Shown piece by piece: positions 8,784 through 17,579 of a stretch of DNA of 33,952 nt. The stretch is from an uncultured Pelagibacteraceae bacterium (GTDB lineage: Bacteria; Pseudomonadota; Alphaproteobacteria; Pelagibacterales; Pelagibacteraceae): NCBI GenBank assembly GCA_902588855.1, contig CACIQS010000008.1, positions 1-33,952 of the forward strand, read 5' to 3'. Position 1 is the stretch's first letter, and every line of letters begins with the position of its first letter. A program made the position numbers and the translations under genes. The notes below the pieces were generated by a model, which had not been told where the DNA came from, did not search any database, and saw nothing but the letters and a program-made list of their open reading frames with translations.

Positions 8784-9120
8784 TAATTTTATCTATTTTA
8801 GCAGCTAAAATAAAATCATTTTCTGAGAGGCCTTTGATGGCGTGTGTGGTAATTTTAATTTCTGCATAACCCCAACCAAAACTTATTTCTGGATGATGAC
8901 CCTCTTCCTCAGAAATTTTACCAACTTCATTAATAAAATTTTGACTTTTTATAAAATTTTCAAATTTAAATTTTTTAGATAAAAAGAATATTTTATTTTT
9001 ATCTTCTGTAATATCCCAACCGTCAACTTTCTTTTGATATTTATGAATTTCAGATATATCAAAAGGAAGGACACCTCCTTCACAAGGTAAACATTTTTTA
9101 CTTAAAAGATCATCGCTCAT
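8773..9120 (-). CDS. phhB: pterin-4a-carbinolamine dehydratase
   Basis: Dehydrates 4a-hydroxytetrahydropterin, recycling the pterin cofactor of aromatic amino acid hydroxylases; in some bacteria it also acts as a stand-alone pterin enzyme. The 115-residue protein begins MSDDLLSKKCLPCEGG, typical of the family, and carries the signature EEGHHPEISFGWGYAEI followed by TTHAIKGLSENDF with the second conserved His. I chose the ATG at 9120 because an upstream ATG at 9171 would extend the protein through the tRNA-Gly gene and adds residues unlike the family. The gene follows tRNA-Gly by about 6 bases and probably depends on the same promoter. No phenylalanine hydroxylase gene is in the window. The 3' end overlaps purH by 11 bp. 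Confidence 0.93.
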   Translation of the reverse strand: MSDDLLSKKCLPCEGGVLPFDISEIHKYQKKVDGWDITEDKNKIFFLSKKFKFENFIKSQNFINEVGKISEEEGHHPEISFGWGYAEIKITTHAIKGLSENDFILAAKIDKITNA

Positions 9121-9126
9121 AAAATT

Positions 9127-9201
9127 TGGAGCGGGCAAAGGGGGTCGAACCCTCGACCTTCTCGTTGGCAACGAGACGCTCTACCACTGAGCTATGCCCG
9201 C
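9127..9201 (-). tRNA. tRNA-Gly(GCC)
   Basis: On the minus strand the gene folds as a standard cloverleaf: acceptor GCGGGCA/TGCCCGC, D arm GCTC-AGTGGTA-GAGC, anticodon arm TCTCG-TTGCCAA-CGAGA with anticodon GCC, and T arm GAGGG-TTCGACC-CCCTT. The discriminator base is T and the terminal CCA is encoded (plus-strand TGG at 9127-9129). It is preceded by a near-consensus sigma-70 promoter and followed immediately by phhB. Confidence 0.97.
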
Positions 9202-9212
9202 TTAAAAAAAAT

Positions 9213-9241
9213 ATTATAACTAAACACTTTTTTTAATTCAA
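9213..9241 (-). promoter_or_regulatory. sigma-70 promoter of tRNA-Gly
   Basis: Reading the minus strand, TTGAAT (9236-9241) and TATAAT (9213-9218) are separated by exactly 17 bases. The -10 ends 11 bases before the mature tRNA 5' end, so the tRNA leader would be only a few bases. phhB probably shares it. Confidence 0.8.
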
Positions 9242-9283
9242 TCAATACTATTTTACATTTTCTATGTTATATTTAATTTTATT

Positions 9284-9928
9284 ATGAAAAAAGAAGATCT
9301 ACCAATTAATATTCCTGTATTTCCATTAAGTAATTTTATCATTTTTCCAAAAACTACAGTCCCGTTAAATATCTTTGAACCTCGTTATATTGATATGATT
9401 AACGATAGTATGAAATCAAATAAAATAATAGGAATGATACAACCTCAATCATCTAGTTATCAAAAAGTTCAACCTGAGCTTCATAAAGTGGGTTGTATTG
9501 GTAAAATAACTAGTTTTAGAGAAACAGAAGATGGTAGGTATTTAATAGAATTAAAAGGTGTCGTAAGATTTAAATCTGTCAAAGAATTAGAGACTGTAAC
9601 TAAATATAGAATTTTGCACGTAGATTATAATGATTATATTCAAGATTTAGATAATAAAAAAGAAGATCTAAAATTTTCAGATTTAGAGTTAATCTTCAAA
9701 GACCTAAAGTCTTTGTTTGAAAAAAAAGGATTTATCATTAATTGGAAAGCACTAGAGAAACAAAGTTTAGATGAAACAATAAACGCCTTGGCTATGGCCT
9801 CACCTTTTTCTCTAGAAGAAAAACAAGTTTTGTTAGAAGCTCAAAGTTTAGATATTAGAAAAAACAAAATAGCTGAGATATTAAAAACATATACTCATGA
9901 TATCTATGAGAATAACACTATTCAATAA
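9284..9928 (+). CDS. Lon protease N-terminal (substrate-binding) domain protein
   Basis: A 214-residue stand-alone LON-substrate-binding (PUA-like) domain protein. The N-terminus INIPVFPLSNFIIFPKTTVP followed by NIFEPRYIDMINDSM is the classic pattern of Lon N-domains, and the later GRYLIELKGVVRFK matches the second conserved block. There is no AAA+ Walker motif and no Ser-Lys protease domain, so it is not a Lon protease; such short forms are common in alphaproteobacteria and their role is unclear (substrate or adaptor binding is a guess). It is transcribed divergently from tRNA-Gly across an 82-bp AT-rich gap in which I could not define its promoter. Its stop codon directly abuts the stop of the convergent flavoprotein gene. 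Confidence 0.9.
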   Translation: MKKEDLPINIPVFPLSNFIIFPKTTVPLNIFEPRYIDMINDSMKSNKIIGMIQPQSSSYQKVQPELHKVGCIGKITSFRETEDGRYLIELKGVVRFKSVKELETVTKYRILHVDYNDYIQDLDNKKEDLKFSDLELIFKDLKSLFEKKGFIINWKALEKQSLDETINALAMASPFSLEEKQVLLEAQSLDIRKNKIAEILKTYTHDIYENNTIQ

Positions 9929-11005
9929 TCAATAATTCAAACCACTATCTGCTATTTTTTTTATCATGTTATTTATAGAATTTTTGCTTCCTATATATTT
10001 TAAAGAATTTACAAGAAAGTTATTCTTAATCTTACTTTCGTAGTTAAAAAATTCATAAATAAAATCAATTCCGTTTGAAAAAATAAAATTTCTATGTTTT
10101 GTATTTTTTTGAAATTCTTGATTAACAGAACTATTTAATTGTAATCCAAGATCTATTTTATTTTGAATTATCTCTAATAATATTTTTATATCTCTAATCG
10201 TCATATTAAAGCCTTGTCCAGCCAAAGGGTGTATTTTGTGAGTTAATTCACCAAAGGCTAGGATATTCTTATGATGGTAATTTCTTAAACTTGCAGACAA
10301 TAATTCAAATGAAGATATTTTTTTAATTTTTTTTATTTTATATTTTGGATTATGTAAGTTTATAAGTTCTAATAAATTTTCTTTTTTAATTTTAGCAGTA
10401 TTTTTTATAGAATAAACAATAGAAGTTTCTTTATCAGAAATGGGTAAAAATGCCAAAGGTCCAATCTTTGTAAATACTTGTCTAGCAATTTTATTATCAA
10501 TTTTCTCATGTTCTAGTATTAAAGTGTAAGCTAAGCTTTTATATTTTTTGATAATTTTTTTATTAAAAAATTTTTTTGCAATTAAATTTGTAGAATTTAA
10601 ATTTATTAAAAGATTATATTTGTTTTGAATATTTTCTAAATTTATATTATTCTGTATTTTCAAAAATTTATTTCCTTTTAGACTTTTTTCCAAGATATTA
10701 TAAAGATCAAGACTTCTAACCATTGAAAAAAGTTCTTGATTATTATTTTGGAACTCCAATAATTTTTCTTTATTTAGTTTGTCAGAAAGAATTTCTATTT
10801 TATTTAATTTCCAAATTATTTTATCAATATTGACTATATTATTACTAAAATATTCAACATTACTTTTTGTAATACCTATAGTCCTAGATTGATCTATTAT
10901 TTGTTTCTTTTTATCACTTAAAATATCTACATGTATATTCTGATTAACTAAAGCTTTAGCTAAAGCTAAACTAGTTAGTCCACTTCCAATCAAACAAATC
11001 TTCAT
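9929..11005 (-). CDS. divergent UbiH/COQ6-family FAD-dependent monooxygenase
   Basis: A 358-residue flavoprotein resembling the UbiH/UbiF/UbiI hydroxylases that act on the ring of ubiquinone precursors. The N-terminal dinucleotide-binding motif is CLIGSGLTSLALAKAL, and the C-terminal FAD block is GELTHKIHPLAGQGFNM followed by TIRDI, close to the usual GDAAHxxHPxAGQGLNxGxxD. Several usual features are altered: the GD motif Asp is Glu (E253), the second Gly-rich position of GxGxxG is Ser, and the internal DGxxS block is not recognisable (the region reads NLLINLNSTNLIAKKFF). It is shorter than the usual 390-400 residues. I placed the start at the ATG at 11005 (MKICLIGSG), since the upstream extension from 11044 would precede the FAD strand. 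A ubiquinone-related role is likely but activity is uncertain. Confidence 0.8.
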   Translation of the reverse strand: MKICLIGSGLTSLALAKALVNQNIHVDILSDKKKQIIDQSRTIGITKSNVEYFSNNIVNIDKIIWKLNKIEILSDKLNKEKLLEFQNNNQELFSMVRSLDLYNILEKSLKGNKFLKIQNNINLENIQNKYNLLINLNSTNLIAKKFFNKKIIKKYKSLAYTLILEHEKIDNKIARQVFTKIGPLAFLPISDKETSIVYSIKNTAKIKKENLLELINLHNPKYKIKKIKKISSFELLSASLRNYHHKNILAFGELTHKIHPLAGQGFNMTIRDIKILLEIIQNKIDLGLQLNSSVNQEFQKNTKHRNFIFSNGIDFIYEFFNYESKIKNNFLVNSLKYIGSKNSINNMIKKIADSGLNY

Positions 11006-11046
11006 ATTATTTTTAATTTTAACAACAAAAATTAGATGATACAAAG

Positions 11047-11055
11047 TGGTATAAT
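11047..11055 (+). promoter_or_regulatory. extended -10 promoter element for ftsK
   Basis: TGGTATAAT is a perfect TGnTATAAT extended -10 element, ending 12 bases before the ftsK ATG at 11068. I see no good -35, which extended -10 promoters do not need. The transcript would have a leader of only about six bases, and no Shine-Dalgarno sequence is present. Confidence 0.65.
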
Positions 11056-11067
11056 TGATTTGTATAA

Positions 11068-13152
11068 ATGGACATTAAAAAAACAGCTAATTTATTACTT
11101 AATTTTACTTTAAAGCGATTAGCAGAAATATCTGGTATAGTAATTTTCTCTTCTGGTATCCTTTTATTTATCGCACTTTTTTCATATTCACCTGAAGATC
11201 CTAATTTTATTTTTCCCAAAGATACTAAGATTAAAAATTTATTAGGTTTCCAAGGAAGTTTTATTTCTGATCTGTTTTTTCAATCTTTTGGATTCATTGC
11301 TTATCTAATTTCTTTCACATACATAATTACTGGTATTAATATATTCCGATTAAAGGAGTTTTTTTTAATAATTGAAAATACTTTCATAGCAATATTATAT
11401 ACTGTAATTGGAACTTTATTTTTAAACCATTTTTATTCTGATGCATTTACACTTTACATAAATGGAAATGGAGGTTTTGTTGGAGACTATTTTGGACAAA
11501 CTTTTTTAAACTCAATAATTCTTATAAATGAAACATTAATTTATTATGTTTTAATTATACTAATAATTACTTTATTTTTATTAAGTGTTAATTTTCAACC
11601 TATTAAATTTTATTATTCGTTAAAAAAAATTATTAAATTTTTTTCTAAAAGAGAAAATAAATCATATACAGATAAAAGTGAACTTATAAGTGAATATATT
11701 CCCCAAGAGGAAATCAAAAACTTAATACAAGAAGACTTACCATTTATTAAAGCAGAGAATAAATCAAATGCGAAAAATAAGTTTCTATTACCTAAAATAG
11801 AATTGCTAAAGGTTCCAACTAAGAAAGAAAGAGAAAACTCAAATAAAAATGAAACAAGTGACCCTAAATTTTTAGAAAAAATTCTAATGGACTTTGGAGT
11901 TAAGGGGGAAATTCAAAAAGTAAGTCATGGTCCAGTTGTAACACTCAATGAATTTGAGCCAGCTGCTGGAGTAAAAGTTTCTAAAATTATAAATTTATCA
12001 GATGATATTGCAAGAAACACTAGTTCTGAGTCTGCTAGAATTTCAACTATACCAGGTAGCAATACTGTGGGAATTGAATTACCAAATAATTCGAGAGAAA
12101 ATGTTTATCTTAGTGAAATTTTAAGTAATGCAAATTTTAAAAAGAAGGAAACAAAATTACCAATAGCCCTTGGTAAAAATATTTCTGGGGAACCCATTGT
12201 AGGAGATTTATCTTCTATGCCTCATTTGCTCATTGCTGGTACTACAGGTTCAGGAAAATCTGTTTGCATTAATACAATTATTTTATCACTTCTTTACCGC
12301 CACACACCTGAAAGGTGTAAGTTTATATTAATTGATCCTAAAATGCTCGAGCTTTCAACATATGAGGGCATACCTCACTTGCTTTGCCCTGTAATAACTG
12401 AAGCTAAAAAAGCTGCATCAGTTCTTGGTTGGGTAGTAAAAGAAATGGAGAGTAGGTACAGATTAATGACAAAAGAAGGGGTTAGAAATATTGATGGTTA
12501 TAATGCCAAACATAAACTTCCAATGCCCTACATAGTTGTTGTGGTAGATGAAATGTCAGATTTAATGTTAGTGGCAGGTAAAGAGATAGAAAACTATATT
12601 CAAAAATTATCTCAAATGGCTAGAGCTGCTGGGATTCATATTATTATGGCTACTCAAAGACCTAGCGTTGACGTAATAACAGGTACAATCAAAGCAAATT
12701 TTCCAACTCGAATATCTTTTCAAGTAACTTCAAAAATAGATAGTAGAACTATTCTAGGCGAGCAAGGAGCAGAGCAGCTTTTAGGAAAAGGAGATATGCT
12801 CTATATGTCATCTGCTAACCGGATAGTAAGAATTCATGCTCCATTTGTTTCAGATAATGAAATAGAAAAAATAAACAATTTTTTAAGATCACAAGCTGAA
12901 CCGGACTATGTCGATGAAATCTTAAATTTTGCAGACGAAAAAGAGTTAGGACCAAATGCAGATCAAGGGGATAAAGATGAATTGTATCAACAAGCTGTTG
13001 AAATAATTAGATCTGAAGGAAAAGCTTCTACCTCATTTTTACAAAGAAAACTTCAAATTGGTTATAACAGAGCTGCGCGAATAATTGACATGATGGAAGC
13101 TGATGGCATTGTTAGTAAAGCAAACCATGTAGGTAAAAGAGACGTTCTTTAA
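11068..13152 (+). CDS. ftsK: DNA translocase FtsK
   Basis: Septum-located DNA pump that clears and resolves chromosome termini during division. The 694-residue protein has an N-terminal membrane domain (about four spans within residues 20-175), a short charged linker, the RecA-like motor with Walker A GTTGSGKS (residues 391-398) and Walker B VVVVDE (Asp494, Glu495), and the C-terminal winged-helix gamma domain (YQQAVEIIRSEGKASTSFLQ onward) that reads KOPS sites in relatives. It is shorter than the E. coli protein because the linker is short, as in other alphaproteobacteria. An extended -10 lies just upstream. lolA starts at the last base of its stop codon; the order ftsK-lolA is widely conserved. 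Confidence 0.97.
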   Translation: MDIKKTANLLLNFTLKRLAEISGIVIFSSGILLFIALFSYSPEDPNFIFPKDTKIKNLLGFQGSFISDLFFQSFGFIAYLISFTYIITGINIFRLKEFFLIIENTFIAILYTVIGTLFLNHFYSDAFTLYINGNGGFVGDYFGQTFLNSIILINETLIYYVLIILIITLFLLSVNFQPIKFYYSLKKIIKFFSKRENKSYTDKSELISEYIPQEEIKNLIQEDLPFIKAENKSNAKNKFLLPKIELLKVPTKKERENSNKNETSDPKFLEKILMDFGVKGEIQKVSHGPVVTLNEFEPAAGVKVSKIINLSDDIARNTSSESARISTIPGSNTVGIELPNNSRENVYLSEILSNANFKKKETKLPIALGKNISGEPIVGDLSSMPHLLIAGTTGSGKSVCINTIILSLLYRHTPERCKFILIDPKMLELSTYEGIPHLLCPVITEAKKAASVLGWVVKEMESRYRLMTKEGVRNIDGYNAKHKLPMPYIVVVVDEMSDLMLVAGKEIENYIQKLSQMARAAGIHIIMATQRPSVDVITGTIKANFPTRISFQVTSKIDSRTILGEQGAEQLLGKGDMLYMSSANRIVRIHAPFVSDNEIEKINNFLRSQAEPDYVDEILNFADEKELGPNADQGDKDELYQQAVEIIRSEGKASTSFLQRKLQIGYNRAARIIDMMEADGIVSKANHVGKRDVL

Positions 13153-13697
13153 TGCTGAGGGTAGTTTTCTTAATTTTTCTTATTAGTTTATCAAATGAAG
13201 TAAGTGCAAATAATAAAGATCAAATAATTAATAAATTAAAAGATACTTTAAATCTTAATTTTGAATTTGAACAAAATATAAATGGAACAATTGAATTTGG
13301 TAGCTGCATAATTCAATACCCAAAAAAAATGTTTTGTGCGTATAATAAAAAAAATAAAGTTATTGTTTCAAATGGAAAATCTTTAGTTATTAAATCTACT
13401 TCAAGCTATTATAGGTACCCATTGGATAAAACACCTTTGAATTTTATTTTAGATAAAAATTTCTTGTTAAAAAAGATTTCAGAATTGAATGAAGAAAATA
13501 TTAATAATTCTCTAATAAAATTTACGATTAAAGAAGACAATCAATTTATAGAGATTTTTTTTGATATAAATGATTACAATTTAATTGGTTGGCAAACTAA
13601 AGATGTATATCAAAATACTGCGGTAACACTTCTTTATTCAGTTAAATCAAATCAAATAGTTGACGAAAAAATATTTAAAACTCCCCTTCAAAATTAA
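13152..13697 (+). CDS. lolA: outer membrane lipoprotein carrier protein LolA
   Basis: Periplasmic chaperone that carries lipoproteins from the LolCDE complex to the outer membrane. The 181-residue product has a signal peptide (MLRVVFLIFLISLSNEVSA, likely cleaved near residue 19) followed by a LolA-type beta-rich sequence: FEFEQNINGTIEFGSCIIQYP, then FCAYNKKNKVIVSNGKSLV and the DVYQNTAVTLLYSV segment. The ATG overlaps the ftsK stop by one base, so the two are translationally coupled. Sequence conservation of LolA is low and the call rests mainly on the pattern and on its position after ftsK. Its stop overlaps the stop of the convergent GNAT gene in a TTAA palindrome. Confidence 0.88.
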   Translation: MLRVVFLIFLISLSNEVSANNKDQIINKLKDTLNLNFEFEQNINGTIEFGSCIIQYPKKMFCAYNKKNKVIVSNGKSLVIKSTSSYYRYPLDKTPLNFILDKNFLLKKISELNEENINNSLIKFTIKEDNQFIEIFFDINDYNLIGWQTKDVYQNTAVTLLYSVKSNQIVDEKIFKTPLQN

Positions 13698-14197
13698 ATA
13701 TTAACAATCTCTGATTTAAAAATTTTCATTCCTCTTGCTAAATAATTATTAAGCGCATTTTTATGATCTAAAGAACATGTATGAAGCCAAACTCTCTCTA
13801 CATTGTCTTGAAATGATTTTTTAATAGCATCTGATAACAAAAATGATCCTAATTTTTTATTTTGATATTCTTCCAATATTCCAAAATATGCGATCTCTAC
13901 CTCTTTTTTATCTGGATGGATAATCAATTCAAAAAAACCTACCAAATCTTTTCTATTCATTAATACAAATGTTTTGATGTTTTTATTAGACACATATTTG
14001 ATCCACTGCTCATCTGTCCAGATCAATCTATCAATCCACTTATGTTTTTTACCAATATTTTTATAAAAAAATTTATTTAACTGAAAATCAGTTGGTTCAA
14101 TTAAATTAACTTTATAATCTTCTGAAGGTTGTTCACCCTCTTTTAAATCATGAACTGAGTTTATTTCTAGATAATTTCTTTTAACTTCTTTTTTCAC
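13694..14197 (-). CDS. GNAT-family N-acetyltransferase
   Basis: A 167-residue protein with the GNAT fold: IKTFVLMNRKDLVGFFELI followed by EVEIAYFGILEEYQNKKLGSFLLSDAIKKS, which fits the strand 4-helix 3 acetyl-CoA binding region (the usual R/QxxGxG/A is NKKLGS here). Substrate cannot be predicted. It is the last gene of the his operon: its ATG overlaps the hinT stop by four bases. Relatives of this protein are found beside his or hinT genes in other alphaproteobacteria, but I know of no functional link to histidine synthesis. The stop overlaps the lolA stop. Confidence 0.85.
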   Translation of the reverse strand: MKKEVKRNYLEINSVHDLKEGEQPSEDYKVNLIEPTDFQLNKFFYKNIGKKHKWIDRLIWTDEQWIKYVSNKNIKTFVLMNRKDLVGFFELIIHPDKKEVEIAYFGILEEYQNKKLGSFLLSDAIKKSFQDNVERVWLHTCSLDHKNALNNYLARGMKIFKSEIVNI

Positions 14198-14559
14198 TCG
14201 ACCATTTTTCCAACACGTTCACCACCAAATAAATGAAAATGCAAATGAGGTACCTCTTGACCTCCATGATCACTAATATTAGCGAGTGCCCTATAACCTT
14301 GGCCTACTTCTGTTGATATACCTAGCTTTTTTGCAACTATATTAATACCTTTCAAAAGACCCACCATCTCTTCTGATGATGCATTAATACTAAAATCATC
14401 AAGATGAATATATTTTCCCTTAGGAATTACTAAAGCATGAACTTTCTTTTGCGGGTTGATATCATGAAATGATAAAACATAATCATCTTCATAAATTTTA
14501 TTGCAAGGTATCTCTCCACGTAAAATTTTAGCAAAAATATTATTGTCATCGTAGCTCAT
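14194..14559 (-). CDS. hinT: HIT-family hydrolase (HinT-like)
   Basis: A 121-residue histidine-triad nucleotide-binding protein; family members hydrolyse purine nucleoside phosphoramidates and aminoacyl-adenylates. The sequence opens NIFAKILRGEIPCNKIYEDD, typical of HinT, and ends with the triad HLHFHLFGG preceded by the GGQEVPHLHFH context conserved in the PKCI/HinT branch. The Ser/Gly-rich loop DHGGQEV is intact. It overlaps hisE at its start and the GNAT gene at its stop by four bases each, so it is the penultimate gene of the his operon; the pairing hisE-hinT is common in alphaproteobacteria. Confidence 0.95.
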   Translation of the reverse strand: MSYDDNNIFAKILRGEIPCNKIYEDDYVLSFHDINPQKKVHALVIPKGKYIHLDDFSINASSEEMVGLLKGINIVAKKLGISTEVGQGYRALANISDHGGQEVPHLHFHLFGGERVGKMVE

Positions 14560-14828
14560 TTTTTCCTTTTTTCTAATTCTTCCATTACTTCTTCTATTTT
14601 CACATCATTAGCTTCTAAATACATCAATAAATGATAAAATACGTCAGCAGCTTCGTGTATTTTGTTTGTATTTTTTTCTATAGCTTCAATTAATTCATCA
14701 ATTTCTTCCAAGACCTTAGCTTTACTCAGAGATTTGTCCGTAAGTAATTTATTTGTGTAAGAACCTTCAGCTGGATTTGTTTTTCTTTCTCTTGCAAGTT
14801 TAATTAGATTTTCTAATGTATTAAGCAT
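14556..14828 (-). CDS. hisE: phosphoribosyl-ATP pyrophosphatase
   Basis: Second step of histidine synthesis, converting PR-ATP to PR-AMP and pyrophosphate. The 90-residue all-alpha protein has the family pattern: TLENLIKLARERKTNPAEGS, YTNKLLTDKS, then the metal-binding EEIDELIEAIE and EAADVFYHLLMYLEAND helices typical of the MazG-like fold. It is a separate HisE, not fused to HisI, and hisI is not in the window. It lies one base after hisF and overlaps hinT. Confidence 0.96.
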   Translation of the reverse strand: MLNTLENLIKLARERKTNPAEGSYTNKLLTDKSLSKAKVLEEIDELIEAIEKNTNKIHEAADVFYHLLMYLEANDVKIEEVMEELEKRKK

Positions 14829-14829
14829 A

Positions 14830-15585
14830 TCAAATTCTAACAGGTATTCCTTTTGAATCCAGATATTCCTTTGCTTCTTTTACAGAGTGTTTACCGTAAT
14901 GAAATATTGATGCTGCTAAAACCGCACTAGCATTTCCTAATTTAATTCCATCAACTAAATGATCTAAATTCCCTACTCCACCTGATGCAATGACGGGAAT
15001 ATTTACCTTGGAGGAAATTTTAGACATAAGTTCAATATCATAACCTGCTTGGGTGCCATCTCTATCCATTGATGTTACCAATAGCTCACCTGCTCCTCTA
15101 CTTTCCATTTTTGATGCAAATTCTATTGCATCAATTCCAGTATTATTTCTTCCGCCATGTGTGAAAATTTCCCATTTATCATTATTTTTTTTAGCATCAA
15201 TAGCCACAACAATGCATTGAGAACCAAATTTTTTTGAGCTTTCAACTACTACCTCTGAATTTTGAACTGCTGCAGTATTAATAGAAACTTTATCTGCTCC
15301 ACAATTAAGTAATTTATTTATATCATCAACACTTCTAATACCTCCCCCAACTGTTAATGGAACAAAGCATTTTTTTGAAGTTTTCTCTACGACATCATAA
15401 ATTGTATCTCTATTTTCATTTGATGCAGTGATATCTAAGAAACAAATTTCATCTGCTCCTCCGTCAGAATAAATTTTAGCCTGCTCAACTGGATCACCTG
15501 CATCCTGCAGATCAACAAAGTTAATTCCTTTTACAACACGGCCATTTTTAACATCTAAACAAGGTATTATTCTATTTTTAAGCAT
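14830..15585 (-). CDS. hisF: imidazole glycerol phosphate synthase cyclase subunit
   Basis: Cyclase half of IGP synthase, using ammonia from HisH to turn PRFAR into IGP and AICAR. The 251-residue TIM barrel begins [19 protein letters not shown], with catalytic Asp11 in CLDV and the second catalytic Asp in [35 protein letters not shown] and ASGGVGN are the usual phosphate-binding and barrel motifs. It overlaps hisA by eight bases. AICAR released here feeds PurH, which is also encoded in this window. Confidence 0.98.
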   Translation of the reverse strand: MLKNRIIPCLDVKNGRVVKGINFVDLQDAGDPVEQAKIYSDGGADEICFLDITASNENRDTIYDVVEKTSKKCFVPLTVGGGIRSVDDINKLLNCGADKVSINTAAVQNSEVVVESSKKFGSQCIVVAIDAKKNNDKWEIFTHGGRNNTGIDAIEFASKMESRGAGELLVTSMDRDGTQAGYDIELMSKISSKVNIPVIASGGVGNLDHLVDGIKLGNASAVLAASIFHYGKHSVKEAKEYLDSKGIPVRI

Positions 15586-16303
15586 TTACTTCCTTAGCTA
15601 ATTCATCCAATTTAATATCACCATCGTATATAGCTTTTCCAACTATAATACCTTCAATATTTTTATTATTTAATTCCTTAGCTTTTTTAATGTCATCTAT
15701 TGATGAAACTCCACCTGATATAATCACTGGACAATTAGATGTATCAGCAACCTTAACTGTTTCTTCAAAATTAGGACTTAGCTTCATTCCATCTCTATTA
15801 ATATCAGTATAAATCAGTCTACTTGCTCCATATTCGTTCACTTCTTTTAAGAAATCTAAAGTTAATTTATTAGAATTTTCTTTCCAACCAGAAACAGATA
15901 AATAGCCATCTTTAGCATCTAATCCTAGGGCAATTTGATTTTGAAATTTATCACATGCTTCTTTTAAAAAATTTTTATCTTTTATAGCAGCACTTCCTAA
16001 AATAACTTTTTCTACACCTGCATCAGTATATTTCTGAATACTTTCAAAATTTCTTACTCCTCCACCAATTTCAATTTTAAGATCAAATTTATTTACTATT
16101 TCATGAATAATATCCAAATTAACTGTTTCTCCTGTTAAAGCTCCATCTAAATCAACTATATGTAAGTTTTTAAAACCATGATCTTTATATTTTCGAGCCT
16201 GTTCTAATGGGGACATTTCATATTCGGTTTTGTTTTCAAAGTCTCCTTTGACTAACCTCACACACTTTTTATCCTTGATATCTATCGCTGGGAATATTTT
16301 CAT
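15578..16303 (-). CDS. hisA: ProFAR isomerase
   Basis: Isomerises ProFAR to PRFAR in histidine synthesis. The 241-residue TIM barrel begins [17 protein letters not shown] with the catalytic Asp in AID, and carries [35 protein letters not shown] (second catalytic Asp), YTDINRDGM and ISGGVSS. It shares one base with the hisH stop and overlaps the hisF start by eight bases, so the his enzymes are translationally coupled. Confidence 0.97.
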   Translation of the reverse strand: MKIFPAIDIKDKKCVRLVKGDFENKTEYEMSPLEQARKYKDHGFKNLHIVDLDGALTGETVNLDIIHEIVNKFDLKIEIGGGVRNFESIQKYTDAGVEKVILGSAAIKDKNFLKEACDKFQNQIALGLDAKDGYLSVSGWKENSNKLTLDFLKEVNEYGASRLIYTDINRDGMKLSPNFEETVKVADTSNCPVIISGGVSSIDDIKKAKELNNKNIEGIIVGKAIYDGDIKLDELAKEVNA

Positions 16304-16929
16304 TATAAATTTATAAAATTATCAATTATTTTAAGCCCGATTTTATCACTTTTCTCAGGGTGAAATTGCGTTCCAAAAATATTTTCTCTTTCAACCGAAC
16401 AAACGATATTTGAAGAATAATCAGTTGTTGCTGAAATCACATTTTTATCTTCTGGAACAAATTCATAACTATGAACAAAATACATATGAGATTTATTTTC
16501 AATTCCTTTAAAAATTTTACTATTTTTCGTTATATTAATTTCATTCCATCCGATATGTGGAAGTTTGTATTTTCCATTTTGATTATTTATTTTTGATACC
16601 TTGCCTGAAATCCAACCAAGTCCTTTTGTTTCTATTTCTTCATAACCAATGTCTGCAAACATTTGTAAACCAACACAAATTCCTAGAATTGGTTTTTTAT
16701 TACTTATTGCAAATTCGTTTAACGTATCTACTAAACCATTAAAATTATAAAGTGCATCAACACAACTTTTAAACGAACCCTGCCCTGGCAAAACTACTTT
16801 ATCGGAAGATTTAACCTTGTTTAAATCTGAAGTTACTTCAATATTTACTTTATCTTTGGCAACTTCCTTAAATGAGTTTATTACCGAGCTTATATTGCCC
16901 GAATTATAATCAACAATAGTGACGTTCAT
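16303..16929 (-). CDS. hisH: imidazole glycerol phosphate synthase glutaminase subunit
   Basis: Class I glutamine amidotransferase that supplies ammonia to HisF. The 208-residue protein begins MNVTIVDYNSGNISSVINS; the nucleophilic Cys lies in PILGICVGLQMFAD, and the His-Glu pair in GTQFHPEKSD near the C-terminus. The PGQGSFKSC loop is the usual oxyanion-strand region. It follows hisB by five bases and touches hisA, with no internal promoter apparent. Confidence 0.97.
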   Translation of the reverse strand: MNVTIVDYNSGNISSVINSFKEVAKDKVNIEVTSDLNKVKSSDKVVLPGQGSFKSCVDALYNFNGLVDTLNEFAISNKKPILGICVGLQMFADIGYEEIETKGLGWISGKVSKINNQNGKYKLPHIGWNEINITKNSKIFKGIENKSHMYFVHSYEFVPEDKNVISATTDYSSNIVCSVERENIFGTQFHPEKSDKIGLKIIDNFINL

Positions 16930-16934
16930 TAAAC

Positions 16935-17525
16935 TTATAATGAGCCTTTAGTTGATGGAATACTTTTTTTGCTTCTAGGATCCATCTCTAATGCCTCTCT
17001 TAATGATCTTGCTAATGCTTTATAACAAGACTCAATGATGTGGTGACTATTATCACCATAAATATTTTCAACATGCATTGTTATACCTGCGGCCTGTGAA
17101 AATGCCTGGAACCATTCCTTAAACAGTTCTGTGTCCATCTCACCAAGTTTCTCTACTTTTAATTTAACTTTCCAAATTAAATAAGGTCTATTTGAAACAT
17201 CTATTGCTACCCTAGTTAAAGTTTCATCCATAGGAATAACTCTGTGTGCATATCTTTTGATACCTACAAATTTTTTTGCAGCTTTTTTTAAAGCTTCACC
17301 AATTGCAATTCCTGTATCTTCTGTTGTGTGGTGAAGATCAATATGAGTGTCTCCTTTTGCTTTAACTTTTAAATCTATTAATGAATGCTTTGACAGTTGT
17401 TCAAGCATATGATCTAAAAAACCTATTCCAGTATCAATCTGGTATTTACCTTTACCATCGATGTTTAATTCAACATTGATACTAGTTTCTTTTGTTTTTC
17501 GAGATACTTTTCCTTTTCTAGCCAT
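16935..17525 (-). CDS. hisB: imidazoleglycerol-phosphate dehydratase
   Basis: Dehydrates IGP to imidazole acetol phosphate in histidine synthesis. The 196-residue monofunctional enzyme has the metal-binding motifs [32 protein letters not shown] and, in the second repeat, [19 protein letters not shown]; there is no HisN-type phosphatase domain. It is the first gene of the hisBHAFE-hinT-GNAT operon, divergent from hslVU over an 89-bp gap. A -10/-35 pair lies immediately upstream and would give a leader of only about five bases. Confidence 0.97.
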   Translation of the reverse strand: MARKGKVSRKTKETSINVELNIDGKGKYQIDTGIGFLDHMLEQLSKHSLIDLKVKAKGDTHIDLHHTTEDTGIAIGEALKKAAKKFVGIKRYAHRVIPMDETLTRVAIDVSNRPYLIWKVKLKVEKLGEMDTELFKEWFQAFSQAAGITMHVENIYGDNSHHIIESCYKALARSLREALEMDPRSKKSIPSTKGSL

Positions 17526-17536
17526 ATATTTTAAAT

Positions 17537-17565
17537 GGTATACATACTTAATCCAACTATATCAA
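17537..17565 (-). promoter_or_regulatory. predicted sigma-70 promoter of the his operon
   Basis: On the minus strand TTGATA (17560-17565) and TATACC (17537-17542) are 17 bases apart. The -10 ends 11 bases before the hisB ATG, so the transcript would start almost at the start codon. A second TTGATA lies further upstream (17587-17592), with AATATT 17 bases after it, as an alternative. Confidence 0.5.
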
Positions 17566-17579
17566 TATTAGTGTAGAGA

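Noticed and set aside
9121..9171. Upstream ATG at 9171 extending phhB
   Set aside because: The extension is translated from the tRNA-Gly gene and has no family resemblance; the ATG at 9120 gives a typical N-terminus.
11006..11044. Upstream ATG at 11044 extending the UbiH-like protein
   Set aside because: It would place 13 extra residues before the FAD-binding first strand; MKICLIGSG is the natural start.
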